A DNA stretch of 5,547 nucleotides, taken from the NCBI GenBank assembly GCA_017990305.1, contig JAGNOB010000151.1, forward strand, positions 1-5,547, written 5' to 3'. Each line of letters begins with the position of its first letter. Position 1 is the first letter of the stretch. Below, in pieces: positions 1 through 5,547 of this stretch. Position numbers and translations under genes: made by a program. The stretch comes from Leucobacter sp. (GTDB taxonomy: Bacteria > Actinomycetota > Actinomycetes > Actinomycetales > Microbacteriaceae). The notes beneath the pieces were generated by a model that was given only the letters and a program-made list of their open reading frames with translations, had not been told where the DNA came from and ran no database searches.

Positions 1-296
1 GGGCTGAACTGTTCTTCGGGGTGCAGCGTGCGGGCAAGGTGACCGAGGGCCAGTGCCACCGGGCCGGCGAGTTCGATCGCTCGCGCGGTTGGTTCCATGC
101 CCGATTTGCCGCGTTCGAACAGTGGATCGGCGAGGATGCTCCGCAGCCGCGCGAGTGCCGCGCTGACCGCGCTCTGCGACAAGTGCAGCTTCGTCGCGGC
201 TCGCGTCACGTTTCGCTCCTGCATGAGGAGGTGGAACACAACGAGGAGATTGAGGTCCGTCCCGCGAAGATCACCTATGTTCATAGCCCTCATCAT
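1..296 (-). CDS. LysR-family transcriptional regulator, N-terminal part (cut by left window edge)
   Basis: About 98 residues of a minus-strand reading frame are visible, running off the left edge. They match the winged helix-turn-helix of LysR-type regulators. After D-L-N-L-L-V-V-F (residues 14-21) comes E-R-N-V-T-R-A-A (27-34), then L-S-Q-S-A-V-S-A-A-L-A-R-L-R (39-52, the recognition helix), D-P-L-F-E-R (57-62) and M-E-P-T-A-R-A (67-73). The D-L-N-L-L and D-P-L-F pattern resembles the NodD/LinR-like branch. The effector-binding domain lies outside the window, so no ligand can be inferred from it. Start choice is uncertain: ATG codons sit at 296, 293 and 284. AGGGAA lies about 10 bases before the first, which I prefer. 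It is transcribed away from the transporter gene, the classic layout for a LysR protein that controls its divergent neighbour and represses itself; that role is inference. Confidence 0.92.
   Translation of the reverse strand, partial: MMRAMNIGDLRGTDLNLLVVFHLLMQERNVTRAATKLHLSQSAVSAALARLRSILADPLFERGKSGMEPTARAIELAGPVALALGHLARTLHPEEQFS
275..286. promoter_or_regulatory. Short inverted repeat at the start of the LysR gene, possible operator
   Basis: CTATG and CATAG form a perfect 5-bp inverted repeat around a TT centre, overlapping the third possible start codon of the regulator (284). LysR proteins often bind AT-rich dyads in the divergent region and over their own start, so this could be an autoregulatory half-site. 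A 12-bp dyad can arise by chance, and part of it is coding sequence. Confidence 0.25.
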
Positions 297-331
297 AACT
301 ATTTGTTTCCCTAATGCATCTTGACTCCACC

Positions 332-350
332 ATGATGACTGATGATGACT
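332..350 (+). repeat. Tandem 9-bp direct repeat with 10-bp period in the transporter leader
   Basis: ATGATGACT occurs at 332-340 and again at 342-350, separated by one base, so the copies are offset by 10 bp, about one turn of the helix. The reverse complement of its first six bases occurs at 291-296 (CATCAT), over the first start codons of the LysR gene. The repeats are directly visible. A role as regulator binding sites is inference. The second copy overlaps the tentative -10 box at 344-349. Confidence 0.6.
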
Positions 351-357
351 TCCCGTC

Positions 358-364
358 AAAGGAG
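358..364 (+). promoter_or_regulatory. Ribosome binding site that sets the MFS start
   Basis: AAAGGAG sits six bases before the ATG at 371. No comparable site precedes the in-frame ATG at 314 or the ATG codons at 332 and 335. This favours 371 as the true start and leaves the upstream repeats untranslated. Confidence 0.75.
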
Positions 365-370
365 ACCCAG

Positions 371-1711
371 ATGACACCAGCTGCTCAGACGCAGACCCCG
401 GATCGGCCCGCTGCCGCGCCGAAGCCAGCCGCGACGCTCGCCCGAGCCGACATCCGAAAGCGCCAGGTAGCCATCGGCGTCGGCAACTTCATGGAGTGGT
501 TCGACTTCGCCGTCTACGGCTACTTCGCGGCGATCATTGGCGCCCAGTTCTTCCCGACGGGCAACCCGACGACCGAGATGCTCTCCTCGTTCGCGGTGTT
601 CGCTGTCGGGTTCGTCGCCCGCCCCCTTGGCGCGCTCGTCCTCGGCCCGATCGGCGACAGGGTCGGCCGCAAGTCGGTGCTCGTCATCACTGTCATGGGC
701 ATGGGCATCACGACCGCCCTCATCGGTCTCGTACCGAACTACGCGACGATCGGCATCGCCGCCCCGATCCTCATCGTGCTGCTGCGCTGCGTGCAGGGCA
801 TGATGGTCGGCGGCGAGTGGTCGAGCGCGGCGACGTATCTCGGCGAGAGCGCCCCCGCGCACAAGCGTGGCCTCCACGCGAGCCTCGTCACGGCGACCGC
901 AGGCGCCGCGTTCCTCGTCGGCACGCTCACCGCGACCGTGCTCACGAACACGATGAGCGAAGCTGCGCTCTCCAGCTGGGGCTGGCGCGTGCCGTTCGTC
1001 GCCTCGATCGTCATGGCCGCGATCGCGATCTTCATCCGCCGCAACCTCGAAGACACCCCGGTCTTCAAGGAGCTCGAGCGTCGCCGCACCGAGCAGATTC
1101 AGGTTGTCGCCTCGCGCTCGCGCAAGCTCAAGGCCTTCGCGATCTCCCTCGCCTTCTCCTCGCTCTTCGGCGTCAGCCTGTACTACTTCGTCACCTACGC
1201 GAACAACCACCTCTCGGGCGCCGTCGGCATGCCGCGCGTCGAAGCGCTCTGGGTGTGCGCGATCGCAACCGCGTACTACGTCGCGATCCAGCCGCTCGTC
1301 GGCAGCATCAGCGACCGCATCGGCCGCCGCCCGGTGATCCTCACGGGCGCAGCAGGCATCGCAATCATGGGCGTGCCGGTCTTCCTGCTGCTGAACACCG
1401 CGAACTTCGGCCTCGTGCTGCTCGGCCTCGTCATCCTCGCCACGTTCGTGACCTGCGCGGGCGTCATGGCTGTCACCCTGCTCGTCGAGGTGTTCCCAGC
1501 GTCAAGCCGGAGCACGGGCGCCGCGCTCGGCCACAACGTCGCCTACGCGATCCTCGCGGGCCCAGGCCCGCTCATCGCCGCAGCGCTCATCCAGTGGACG
1601 GGCAACCTCGTCTCGCCCGCGTACTACCTCGTCGCGGTCGCGGCCGTGGTCTTCGTCGCGCTCTTCCTTGCGCTGCCGGAGACCAAGGACGTCGACATCA
1701 CCGAGGGCTAG
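371..1711 (+). CDS. MFS transporter, metabolite:H+ symporter (MHS) type
   Basis: The 446-residue product is a polytopic inner-membrane carrier of the proline/betaine-shikimate-ketoglutarate symporter type, which uses the proton gradient to import small organic solutes. After a Pro/Ala-rich cytoplasmic tail (1-26), helix 1 carries G-N-F-M-E-W-F-D-F (38-46), with the acidic pair E42 and D45 typical of MHS proteins. The loop 2-3 motif G-P-I-G-D-R-V-G-R-K spans 92-101. R-C-V-Q-G-M-M-V-G-G-E-W spans 139-150. The second-half copy of the loop motif, G-S-I-S-D-R-I-G-R-R, is at 311-320. About twelve hydrophobic helices fit the length. Start at 371 is preferred over in-frame 314 because of the ribosome binding site. 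The substrate cannot be read from sequence; MHS members carry osmolytes, dicarboxylates or aromatic acids. Pairing with the downstream nitrilase suggests it imports that enzyme's substrate or a related compound. Confidence 0.93.
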   Translation: MTPAAQTQTPDRPAAAPKPAATLARADIRKRQVAIGVGNFMEWFDFAVYGYFAAIIGAQFFPTGNPTTEMLSSFAVFAVGFVARPLGALVLGPIGDRVGRKSVLVITVMGMGITTALIGLVPNYATIGIAAPILIVLLRCVQGMMVGGEWSSAATYLGESAPAHKRGLHASLVTATAGAAFLVGTLTATVLTNTMSEAALSSWGWRVPFVASIVMAAIAIFIRRNLEDTPVFKELERRRTEQIQVVASRSRKLKAFAISLAFSSLFGVSLYYFVTYANNHLSGAVGMPRVEALWVCAIATAYYVAIQPLVGSISDRIGRRPVILTGAAGIAIMGVPVFLLLNTANFGLVLLGLVILATFVTCAGVMAVTLLVEVFPASSRSTGAALGHNVAYAILAGPGPLIAAALIQWTGNLVSPAYYLVAVAAVVFVALFLALPETKDVDITEG

Positions 1712-1720
1712 CCGCCCCGA

Positions 1721-1737
1721 GCGTGCCGAGCGCACGC
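1721..1737 (+). other. Small hairpin in the MFS-nitrilase gap
   Basis: GCGTGC (1721-1726) and GCACGC (1732-1737) form a perfect 6-bp stem with a 5-base loop. No T tract follows, so it is unlikely to be a strong terminator. It might protect the 3' end of the transporter message or tune the ratio of the two products. GC-rich spacers form such stems by chance fairly often. Confidence 0.35.
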
Positions 1738-1777
1738 GCCATCACGCACCACACCGCAAGCACTAAGGAGAACGTCA

Positions 1778-2701
1778 ATGAGTAGAGTCGCAGTCGTGCA
1801 GACAAGCCCCGTGATCGGGGACACCCAAGCAACGATCGCGAAGGCCGAAGGGCTGATCCGCGAGGCCGGAGCCAACGGCGCCGAGGTCGCCGTGTTCCCC
1901 GAAGCCTTCATCGGGGGCTACCCGAAGGGCAAGAGCTTCGACACCGTCGTCGGCACGCGCACCCCGCTCGGCCGCGAGGAATACCGCGAGTACTTCGACG
2001 CCGCCGTGAGCCTCGACGGGCCCGAGATCGAGGCCCTCGCAATCGCCGCCGCCGAGTCGGGCGTCTTCGCAGTGATGGGCATCATCGAGCGCTTCGGCGA
2101 CACCCTGTACTGCACGGCAGTGCTCATCGACCCCAAGCTTGGCGTCGTCGGCAACCACCGCAAGCTCATGCCGACGGCAAGCGAGCGCCTCATCTGGGGC
2201 TTCGGCGACGGCTCGACCCTCGACACCGCAGACACCACGGCCGGCCGCGTCGGCACCGCGATCTGCTGGGAGAACTACATGCCGCTGCTGCGCCAGGCGA
2301 TGTATGCGCAGGGCGTCGATCTCTACTGCACGCCAACCGTCGACGACCGGCCAGTCTGGCAGTCGTCCATGGCGCACATCGCGCTCGAGGGCCGCAACTT
2401 CGTGCTGTCGGCCTGCCAGGCGCTGCCCAAGGCCGCGTACCCCGAAGGCACCGAGTTCCCGCCCCACATCGGCAACGAGCACTGGGTGATCCGCGGCGGC
2501 AGCGTCATCATCGACCCGCTCGGCACCGTGCTCGCTGGGCCCGTCTACGAAGAGGAGACAATCCTCTACGCCGATATCGATCTTGACGATCGCAAGCGCG
2601 CGCACTTCGACCTCGACGTGAACGGCCACTACAGCCGCCCAGACGTGTTCGAGCTGCGCGTGAACACCCGCCCGCAGGCCGGCACCGTCTTCACCGCGTA
2701 G
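1778..2701 (+). CDS. Nitrilase (carbon-nitrogen hydrolase superfamily, nitrilase branch)
   Basis: This 307-residue cytoplasmic enzyme should hydrolyse a nitrile to the carboxylic acid and ammonia through a cysteine thioimidate. The catalytic triad is visible: E42 in F-P-E-A-F-I-G-G-Y-P-K-G, K129 in H-R-K-L-M-P-T, and C163 in C-W-E-N-Y-M-P-L. The second conserved Glu is E136, in the following E-R segment. The C-W-E-N-Y-M-P-L pattern and the tail G-H-Y-S-R-P-D-V-F are hallmarks of true nitrilases and cyanide hydratases, rather than amidase or beta-ureidopropionase branches. Classical nitrilases often have 330-380 residues; here the protein stops shortly after the last conserved motif, so the long variable tail is missing. 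TAAGGAG (1764-1770) lies seven bases before the ATG and fixes the start. It follows the transporter by 66 bp on the same strand, probably in one operon under the LysR regulator. Natural substrate (aliphatic, aromatic, arylacetonitrile or cyanoalanine-like) cannot be assigned. Confidence 0.93.
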   Translation: MSRVAVVQTSPVIGDTQATIAKAEGLIREAGANGAEVAVFPEAFIGGYPKGKSFDTVVGTRTPLGREEYREYFDAAVSLDGPEIEALAIAAAESGVFAVMGIIERFGDTLYCTAVLIDPKLGVVGNHRKLMPTASERLIWGFGDGSTLDTADTTAGRVGTAICWENYMPLLRQAMYAQGVDLYCTPTVDDRPVWQSSMAHIALEGRNFVLSACQALPKAAYPEGTEFPPHIGNEHWVIRGGSVIIDPLGTVLAGPVYEEETILYADIDLDDRKRAHFDLDVNGHYSRPDVFELRVNTRPQAGTVFTA

Positions 2702-2711
2702 CTCTGGCGGC

Positions 2712-2747
2712 GCCGTGAGGAGCTGGCCGGAGCCGACACCTCACGGC
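2712..2747 (+). terminator. Candidate terminator hairpin after the nitrilase gene
   Basis: GCCGTGAGG (2712-2720) and CCTCACGGC (2739-2747) form a perfect 9-bp stem around an 18-base loop, starting 10 bases after the stop codon. No T tract follows, as is common for hairpins at gene ends in high-GC Gram-positives, so efficiency is uncertain. A competing pairing, CCGAC (2733-2737) with GTCGG (2751-2755), overlaps its right arm. It would end the MFS-nitrilase transcript before the esterase gene. Confidence 0.55.
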
Positions 2748-2858
2748 ACCGTCGGTTGCGCACATGCTGGCGACGGTGAAGTGGCGTTGCGCCAGACTGC
2801 GACCCGGTGAAGAATGGGAGAGCTCGAAGGATACGCTCGACCGTCACCGGAGGCGCTC

Positions 2859-3812
2859 ATGTCGGAGTTCGATCTTGACCCGCAGGAGAGCGCATCTGCG
2901 CCCCTCCGCGTCCCAGCAATTCCGATCCATCCTGAGCTCGCCACCGCAGCGCGCTGGCTGCCGCGCCACCTGACGAACCGTTGGACTCTGGGCCCGCAGC
3001 GAGCCATCACCGGGCTCTTGCGTGCGTTCTCGCGGCGCGGGCCGGCGCCCGTGCGCGTCTCAGCGACGGCGAGCCTCACACTGTTTAACCCGCGGCAACC
3101 GGCTCAGGGTTTGCAGCCGGCAGTGCTCTGGATTCACGGCGGCGGCTACGTCGCCGGCGACGTGCAGCAGGACCGCGAGCGCTGCGCCGAGATGGCCGAG
3201 GCGACCGGTGCTGTTGTGGCCGCGGTCTCCTACCGCAAAGCCCCCGAGCACCCCTACCCGGCCGCGCTCGACGACTGCCTCGCCGGGCTGCGTGCGTTGC
3301 GCGCTCTCCCCGGGATCGACCCATCGCGTGTTGCGATCGGTGGGGCGAGCGCTGGCGGCGGGCTTGCCGCGGCGCTCGCTTTGCGGGTACGAGATGAGGG
3401 CGACCCTGACCTCGCCGCACAACTGTTGCTCTACCCCATGCTTGACGACCGAACTGAGCGGCCGTCGAACGAACGCAATTTCAGGCTCTGGGAGCATCGC
3501 AGCAACGGTTTCGCGTGGGCAGCGTACCTCGATGGAGCGGATGCGGAGGAGGCGGTTCCCGCCCGCGCCGCCTCCCTCGCTCGGGTGGCTCCCGCCTGGA
3601 TCGGCGTCGGCACGAACGACCTCTTTCTCGGAGAGAGCCGTGACTACGCGAGGGGGCTTCGTGCGGCTGATGTGGCGTGCAAGCTCGTTGAAGTGCCTGG
3701 GGCATGGCACGCATTCGATGGATTCGTGCCGCGAGCGGAGGTCTCGCGTGAGTTCTTCGCGGCGCAGTACGCGTTTCTGCGTGGCCGGTTGCGCTCCGAA
3801 GGCGACGGGTGA
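2859..3812 (+). CDS. Alpha/beta hydrolase, HSL-family (H-G-G-G) esterase/lipase
   Basis: The 317-residue product is a soluble serine hydrolase with the marks of the hormone-sensitive lipase family, which cleaves esters of short to medium acids. The oxyanion-hole motif H-G-G-G-Y is at 93-97, and Y-R-K-A-P-E-H-P-Y-P-A-A-L-D-D at 125-139 is the usual segment after it. The nucleophile elbow G-G-A-S-A-G-G-G is at 161-168 with S164. The likely acid is D254 (G-T-N-D-L-F) and the base is H284 (A-W-H-A-F). About 60-70 N-terminal residues form the family's cap. There is no signal peptide. An in-frame ATG at 2814 would add 15 residues, but CGGAGG (2848-2853) five bases before 2859 makes 2859 the better start. 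The preceding hairpin suggests it is transcribed apart from the nitrilase; an accessory role in the same pathway is possible but unsupported. Physiological substrate unknown. Confidence 0.9.
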   Translation: MSEFDLDPQESASAPLRVPAIPIHPELATAARWLPRHLTNRWTLGPQRAITGLLRAFSRRGPAPVRVSATASLTLFNPRQPAQGLQPAVLWIHGGGYVAGDVQQDRERCAEMAEATGAVVAAVSYRKAPEHPYPAALDDCLAGLRALRALPGIDPSRVAIGGASAGGGLAAALALRVRDEGDPDLAAQLLLYPMLDDRTERPSNERNFRLWEHRSNGFAWAAYLDGADAEEAVPARAASLARVAPAWIGVGTNDLFLGESRDYARGLRAADVACKLVEVPGAWHAFDGFVPRAEVSREFFAAQYAFLRGRLRSEGDG

Positions 3813-3835
3813 CGCTCCCGGCGCCTTCGCGTTTT
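3797..3835 (+). terminator. Rho-independent-like terminator overlapping the esterase stop codon
   Basis: CGAAGGCG (3797-3804) pairs with CGCCTTCG (3822-3829). After one A/G mismatch, CGGG (3806-3809) pairs with CCCG (3817-3820), leaving a 7-base loop. A short T run (TTTT, 3832-3835) follows. The left arm encodes the last esterase residues, and the stop codon TGA (3810-3812) lies in the loop. This is the best terminator in the window and separates the esterase from the next gene. Confidence 0.75.
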
Positions 3836-3933
3836 CGGCGACGGTGCTGGGCAGGGGAGTCTCGCGCGCGCAAGTGCGGGATACTGGTGGGTGGCACGTT
3901 TGGGGCCCGCACACACCTGGGAGGGCACACATC

Positions 3934-4452
3934 ATGGATCTGTTGGCATCGAACGATTCTCCGCTGAACCGATACGGGTCGCTGGACGAGGCCCTTGTGC
4001 ATCGCCGCGCACCGGTCGAGAACCGGGTGTTTTTGCGCACGCTGCTCAACCGGATGCCGATCGAGCGGCTCCTTCGCGCAGACGGCGGCATTACCGTCGT
4101 GCGCTCGGACGGTGCCCCAGATATTTTCGTGCGCAAGGGATACACAGTCGGTTTCCAGACCGAAGCAGAGATTATCGCGGTCGTCGGCACCGAGGCAGAG
4201 CGCTGGGAGAGCAAGCGAAAGCCAGGCATGTGGGCTGTCGACCACCCCGTCGGCGGCCGTGGGCCCATCATTGAGGCAGAGGAGCTCGCCGCTGAGCGCG
4301 GCCCGGTGAAGCCCGTGCGCGGCAAGCGCGTTGCAAAGCCGAAGGCTGAACCAAAGGTGAAGAAGCCCGTTGTGCAGGAGCGTGTGCAGCCGGTGTGCCC
4401 GAACTGCTTCATGCTTATGGCGCTGTCGGGCGTCTGCGGAAACTGCTCGTAG
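3934..4452 (+). CDS. Unknown protein with C-terminal four-cysteine zinc-knuckle
   Basis: I do not recognise this 172-residue protein as a named family. Residues 1-122 read as a compact folded domain without membrane segments. It includes an N-terminal helical stretch (about 17-48) and a likely beta-rich part (53-85, containing G-Y-T-V-G-F-Q-T). Residues 123-152 form a Lys/Arg/Pro/Val-rich linker that is probably unfolded and could touch nucleic acid. The end has C155-P-N-C158 and C168-G-N-C171, nine residues apart, a pattern able to bind one zinc ion. GGGAGGG (3919-3925), eight bases before the ATG, decides the start. The reading frame stays open far upstream, but there it overlaps the esterase out of frame. 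The linker and zinc knuckle suggest a protein that binds RNA, DNA or another protein, perhaps near the ribosome given the pseudouridine synthase downstream; this is inference only. Confidence 0.8.
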   Translation: MDLLASNDSPLNRYGSLDEALVHRRAPVENRVFLRTLLNRMPIERLLRADGGITVVRSDGAPDIFVRKGYTVGFQTEAEIIAVVGTEAERWESKRKPGMWAVDHPVGGRGPIIEAEELAAERGPVKPVRGKRVAKPKAEPKVKKPVVQERVQPVCPNCFMLMALSGVCGNCS

Positions 4453-4461
4453 GGCAAACGG

Positions 4462-4496
4462 GTGAGCGGGGAACGCGCGAGCGGTAGCATGATCTG
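4462..4496 (+). promoter_or_regulatory. Candidate promoter giving a leaderless pseudouridine synthase mRNA
   Basis: TAGCAT (4485-4490) fits the TAnnnT form of an actinobacterial -10 box and ends six bases before the ATG at 4497, so transcription would start at or next to the A of the start codon. GTGAGC (4462-4467), 17 bases upstream, is a weak -35 match sharing the TGA core. No Shine-Dalgarno sequence lies at proper distance, which fits leaderless translation, common in this phylum. Confidence 0.55.
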
Positions 4497-5453
4497 ATGC
4501 CTCCGCGTTCTCCGTTGCCCCAGCGACTGGGTCTTGACGCCGCCTGGCTGAGCTCCGCCGCACGGGAGGGTGAGCCTGCGGCCGACTGGCCGCTCATGCG
4601 CGACTGGCTGCACCACCGGCTCGGTAAACACGTCGACGTTGACGCGTTCATTGCCGACGGCCGATTCGTCACTGAATCGGGCGCGCCCGTGCTCGCGGCG
4701 GATCCTTTCCGGCCGAACATATTCGTCTGGTTTTACCGTGACCTGCCGGAGGAGACGCCGGTGCCAGGCCGCGTTCGGGTGCTGTTTCGCGACGACCGTA
4801 TCGTGGTGGTCGACAAGCCGGCGTTCCTGTCGACAATCCCGCGCGGCATGCACGTCCGCGAGAGTGTCGTCGTGCGCATGCGGCACGAGCTCGGCCTGCC
4901 CGAGCTCACACCGATGCACCGACTCGACCGCGTGACCTCTGGCCTGTTGCTGCTGTCGACGGAGCGCCGTTGGCGCGGTGCCTACCAGTCGCTCTTTCAG
5001 GACGGCGAGGTGACAAAGACGTATCGGGCTGTCGCGCCTCTCCGCGACGGGCTTGAACTGCCGACGACCGTACGCAACCATATCTTCAAGCAGCGGGGCA
5101 TCATGCAAGCCGAAGTGATTGCCGATGCCGCGCCGAACTCCGAGTCGCTCGTCGCGTTCGAGCGCGAGCTCACGGCGGCCGAGCAGGCGCACTTTGGCGG
5201 CGGCGAGGCGCGCGGGGTATACCGGCTCACGCCGCGGACCGGCAAGACACACCAGCTTCGGATCCACCTGAGTGGACTGGGCATTCCTATCGAGGGCGAT
5301 CCGCTATACCCGGTGACGAGGGACGTCGCGATCGACGACTTCAGCACACCGCTCCAACTGCTCGCGAGCGAACTTACGTTCATCGATCCCATTGACTCCA
5401 GTGAACGGCGCTTCACGAGTGAGCTGCGGCTGCCGCTCTCGTCAGAGGCGTAG
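4497..5453 (+). CDS. RluA-family pseudouridine synthase
   Basis: The 318-residue cytoplasmic enzyme should convert uridine to pseudouridine in rRNA or tRNA. Conserved parts appear in order: V-V-V-D-K-P (103-108), the catalytic motif H-R-L-D-R (141-145) with D144 as nucleophile, and G-K-T-H-Q-L-R-I-H-L (249-258) near the C-terminus followed by G-D-P-L-Y. Residues 1-95 are divergent. They occupy the place where some RluA proteins have an S4 RNA-binding domain, but I cannot see a clear S4 signature, so RNA recognition may differ. The segment F-L-S-T-I-P-R-G after D-K-P is usual for the RluA-like subgroup of unknown target site. There is no ribosome binding site before the ATG; a -10 box just upstream points to leaderless translation. 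It lies 44 bp after the zinc-knuckle gene on the same strand, so it may also receive read-through. The modified position cannot be named. Confidence 0.93.
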   Translation: MPPRSPLPQRLGLDAAWLSSAAREGEPAADWPLMRDWLHHRLGKHVDVDAFIADGRFVTESGAPVLAADPFRPNIFVWFYRDLPEETPVPGRVRVLFRDDRIVVVDKPAFLSTIPRGMHVRESVVVRMRHELGLPELTPMHRLDRVTSGLLLLSTERRWRGAYQSLFQDGEVTKTYRAVAPLRDGLELPTTVRNHIFKQRGIMQAEVIADAAPNSESLVAFERELTAAEQAHFGGGEARGVYRLTPRTGKTHQLRIHLSGLGIPIEGDPLYPVTRDVAIDDFSTPLQLLASELTFIDPIDSSERRFTSELRLPLSSEA

Positions 5454-5547
5454 GGGCCTCCAGCGGAATGCGCGAGTACGCCACCGGCGCAGCGTATTCA
5501 GGCAGCACAAGGCTTTCTGACCAGCGACACAAGTGCAAAACTCAGCC
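5454..5547. other. Right-edge tail, no supported gene
   Basis: Ninety-four bases follow the pseudouridine synthase. A weak 5-bp hairpin, GAGGC/GCCTC (5445-5460), overlaps its stop codon. All three minus-strand frames could carry the last residues of a convergent gene entering from the right: one stops at 5498 after 16 codons, another near 5448. A third reads plausibly (W-S-E-S-L-V-L-P-E-Y) but has an in-frame stop close to the edge. The length is too short to choose. Confidence 0.3.

Larger units (their letters stand above)
297..370. promoter_or_regulatory. Divergent intergenic region between LysR gene and MFS-nitrilase operon
   Basis: This 74-bp stretch is clearly richer in A and T than the flanking genes and must hold the start signals for both directions if the genes are divergently transcribed. 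On the plus strand TTGACT (321-326) matches five of six bases of a -35 box. Seventeen bases later GATGAC (344-349) is only a poor -10 match, as expected for an activator-dependent promoter. On the minus strand TATGAT (297-292) is a fair -10 box, but no good -35 lies upstream of it. The promoter calls are tentative; the divergent arrangement itself is clear. Confidence 0.45.

Noticed and set aside
21..324. Two short plus-strand open frames at the left edge
   Set aside because: They are antisense to the LysR gene, whose helix-turn-helix is unmistakable on the minus strand.
314..370. Transporter start at ATG 314
   Set aside because: The added residues are polar, no ribosome binding site precedes 314, and they would cover the likely promoter region. 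AAAGGAG before 371 is much better.
496..1785. A 429-codon plus-strand frame overlapping the transporter
   Set aside because: It is extremely Arg/Pro/His-rich and is a frame shadow of the MFS gene; it merely runs into the start of the nitrilase.
1775..2629. A 284-codon minus-strand frame under the nitrilase gene
   Set aside because: It has no recognisable domain and mirrors the codon bias of the nitrilase on the opposite strand.
2782..2794. TGGCG/CGCCA dyad upstream of the esterase as an operator
   Set aside because: Five-base arms in GC-rich spacer are expected by chance, and no promoter elements could be placed next to it.
3880..3885. GATACT as a -10 box for the zinc-knuckle gene
   Set aside because: It matches four of six bases, but no -35 box is found at suitable spacing, so I did not list it as a feature.
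3022..3933. Upstream extension of the zinc-knuckle gene to an ATG at 3022
   Set aside because: This part overlaps the esterase in another frame and reads as Arg/Ser/Thr-rich shadow sequence. The strong ribosome binding site at 3919-3925 places the start at 3934.
3060..5267. A 735-codon open frame on the minus strand across three genes
   Set aside because: It lies antisense to the esterase, zinc-knuckle and pseudouridine synthase genes, all of which have recognisable motifs or start signals. Its translation is Arg/Pro/Ser-rich low-complexity sequence with no domain, typical of antisense frames in high-GC DNA.

Overview
The window is high-GC DNA with strong G/C preference at third codon positions, close gene packing and protein families typical of high-GC Gram-positive bacteria. 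An actinobacterium, perhaps of the Microbacteriaceae, is the best guess. This is inferred from composition and gene content only; no rRNA or marker gene is present.

Layout. Bases 1-296 hold the N-terminal part of a LysR-type regulator on the minus strand, cut by the left edge. A 74-bp, relatively AT-rich divergent region (297-370) separates it from a rightward pair: a 12-helix MFS transporter of the metabolite:H+ symporter type (371-1711) and a classical C-N hydrolase of the nitrilase branch (1778-2701). Their 66-bp gap holds a small hairpin and a strong ribosome binding site, so they probably form one transcription unit. The regulator-transporter-nitrilase arrangement suggests an inducible uptake-and-hydrolysis module for a nitrile, or for a related organic acid or amide.

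After a hairpin without a T tract (2712-2747) comes an HSL-type (H-G-G-G) alpha/beta hydrolase (2859-3812). Its last codons and stop codon lie inside a well-formed terminator-like hairpin. Next is a 172-residue protein of unknown function with a basic linker and a C-terminal four-cysteine knuckle (3934-4452). Last is a RluA-type pseudouridine synthase (4497-5453), which appears to be read from a leaderless transcript. The final 94 bases carry no convincing gene.

The right half (esterase, Zn-knuckle protein, pseudouridine synthase) looks like ordinary chromosomal content, each gene with its own start signals. The left half is the part with accessory metabolic character. I see no mobile element, CRISPR array, tRNA or rRNA. 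Nothing here clearly amounts to a wholly new system; the regulator/transporter/nitrilase cassette and the unknown cysteine-knuckle protein are the most interesting parts.
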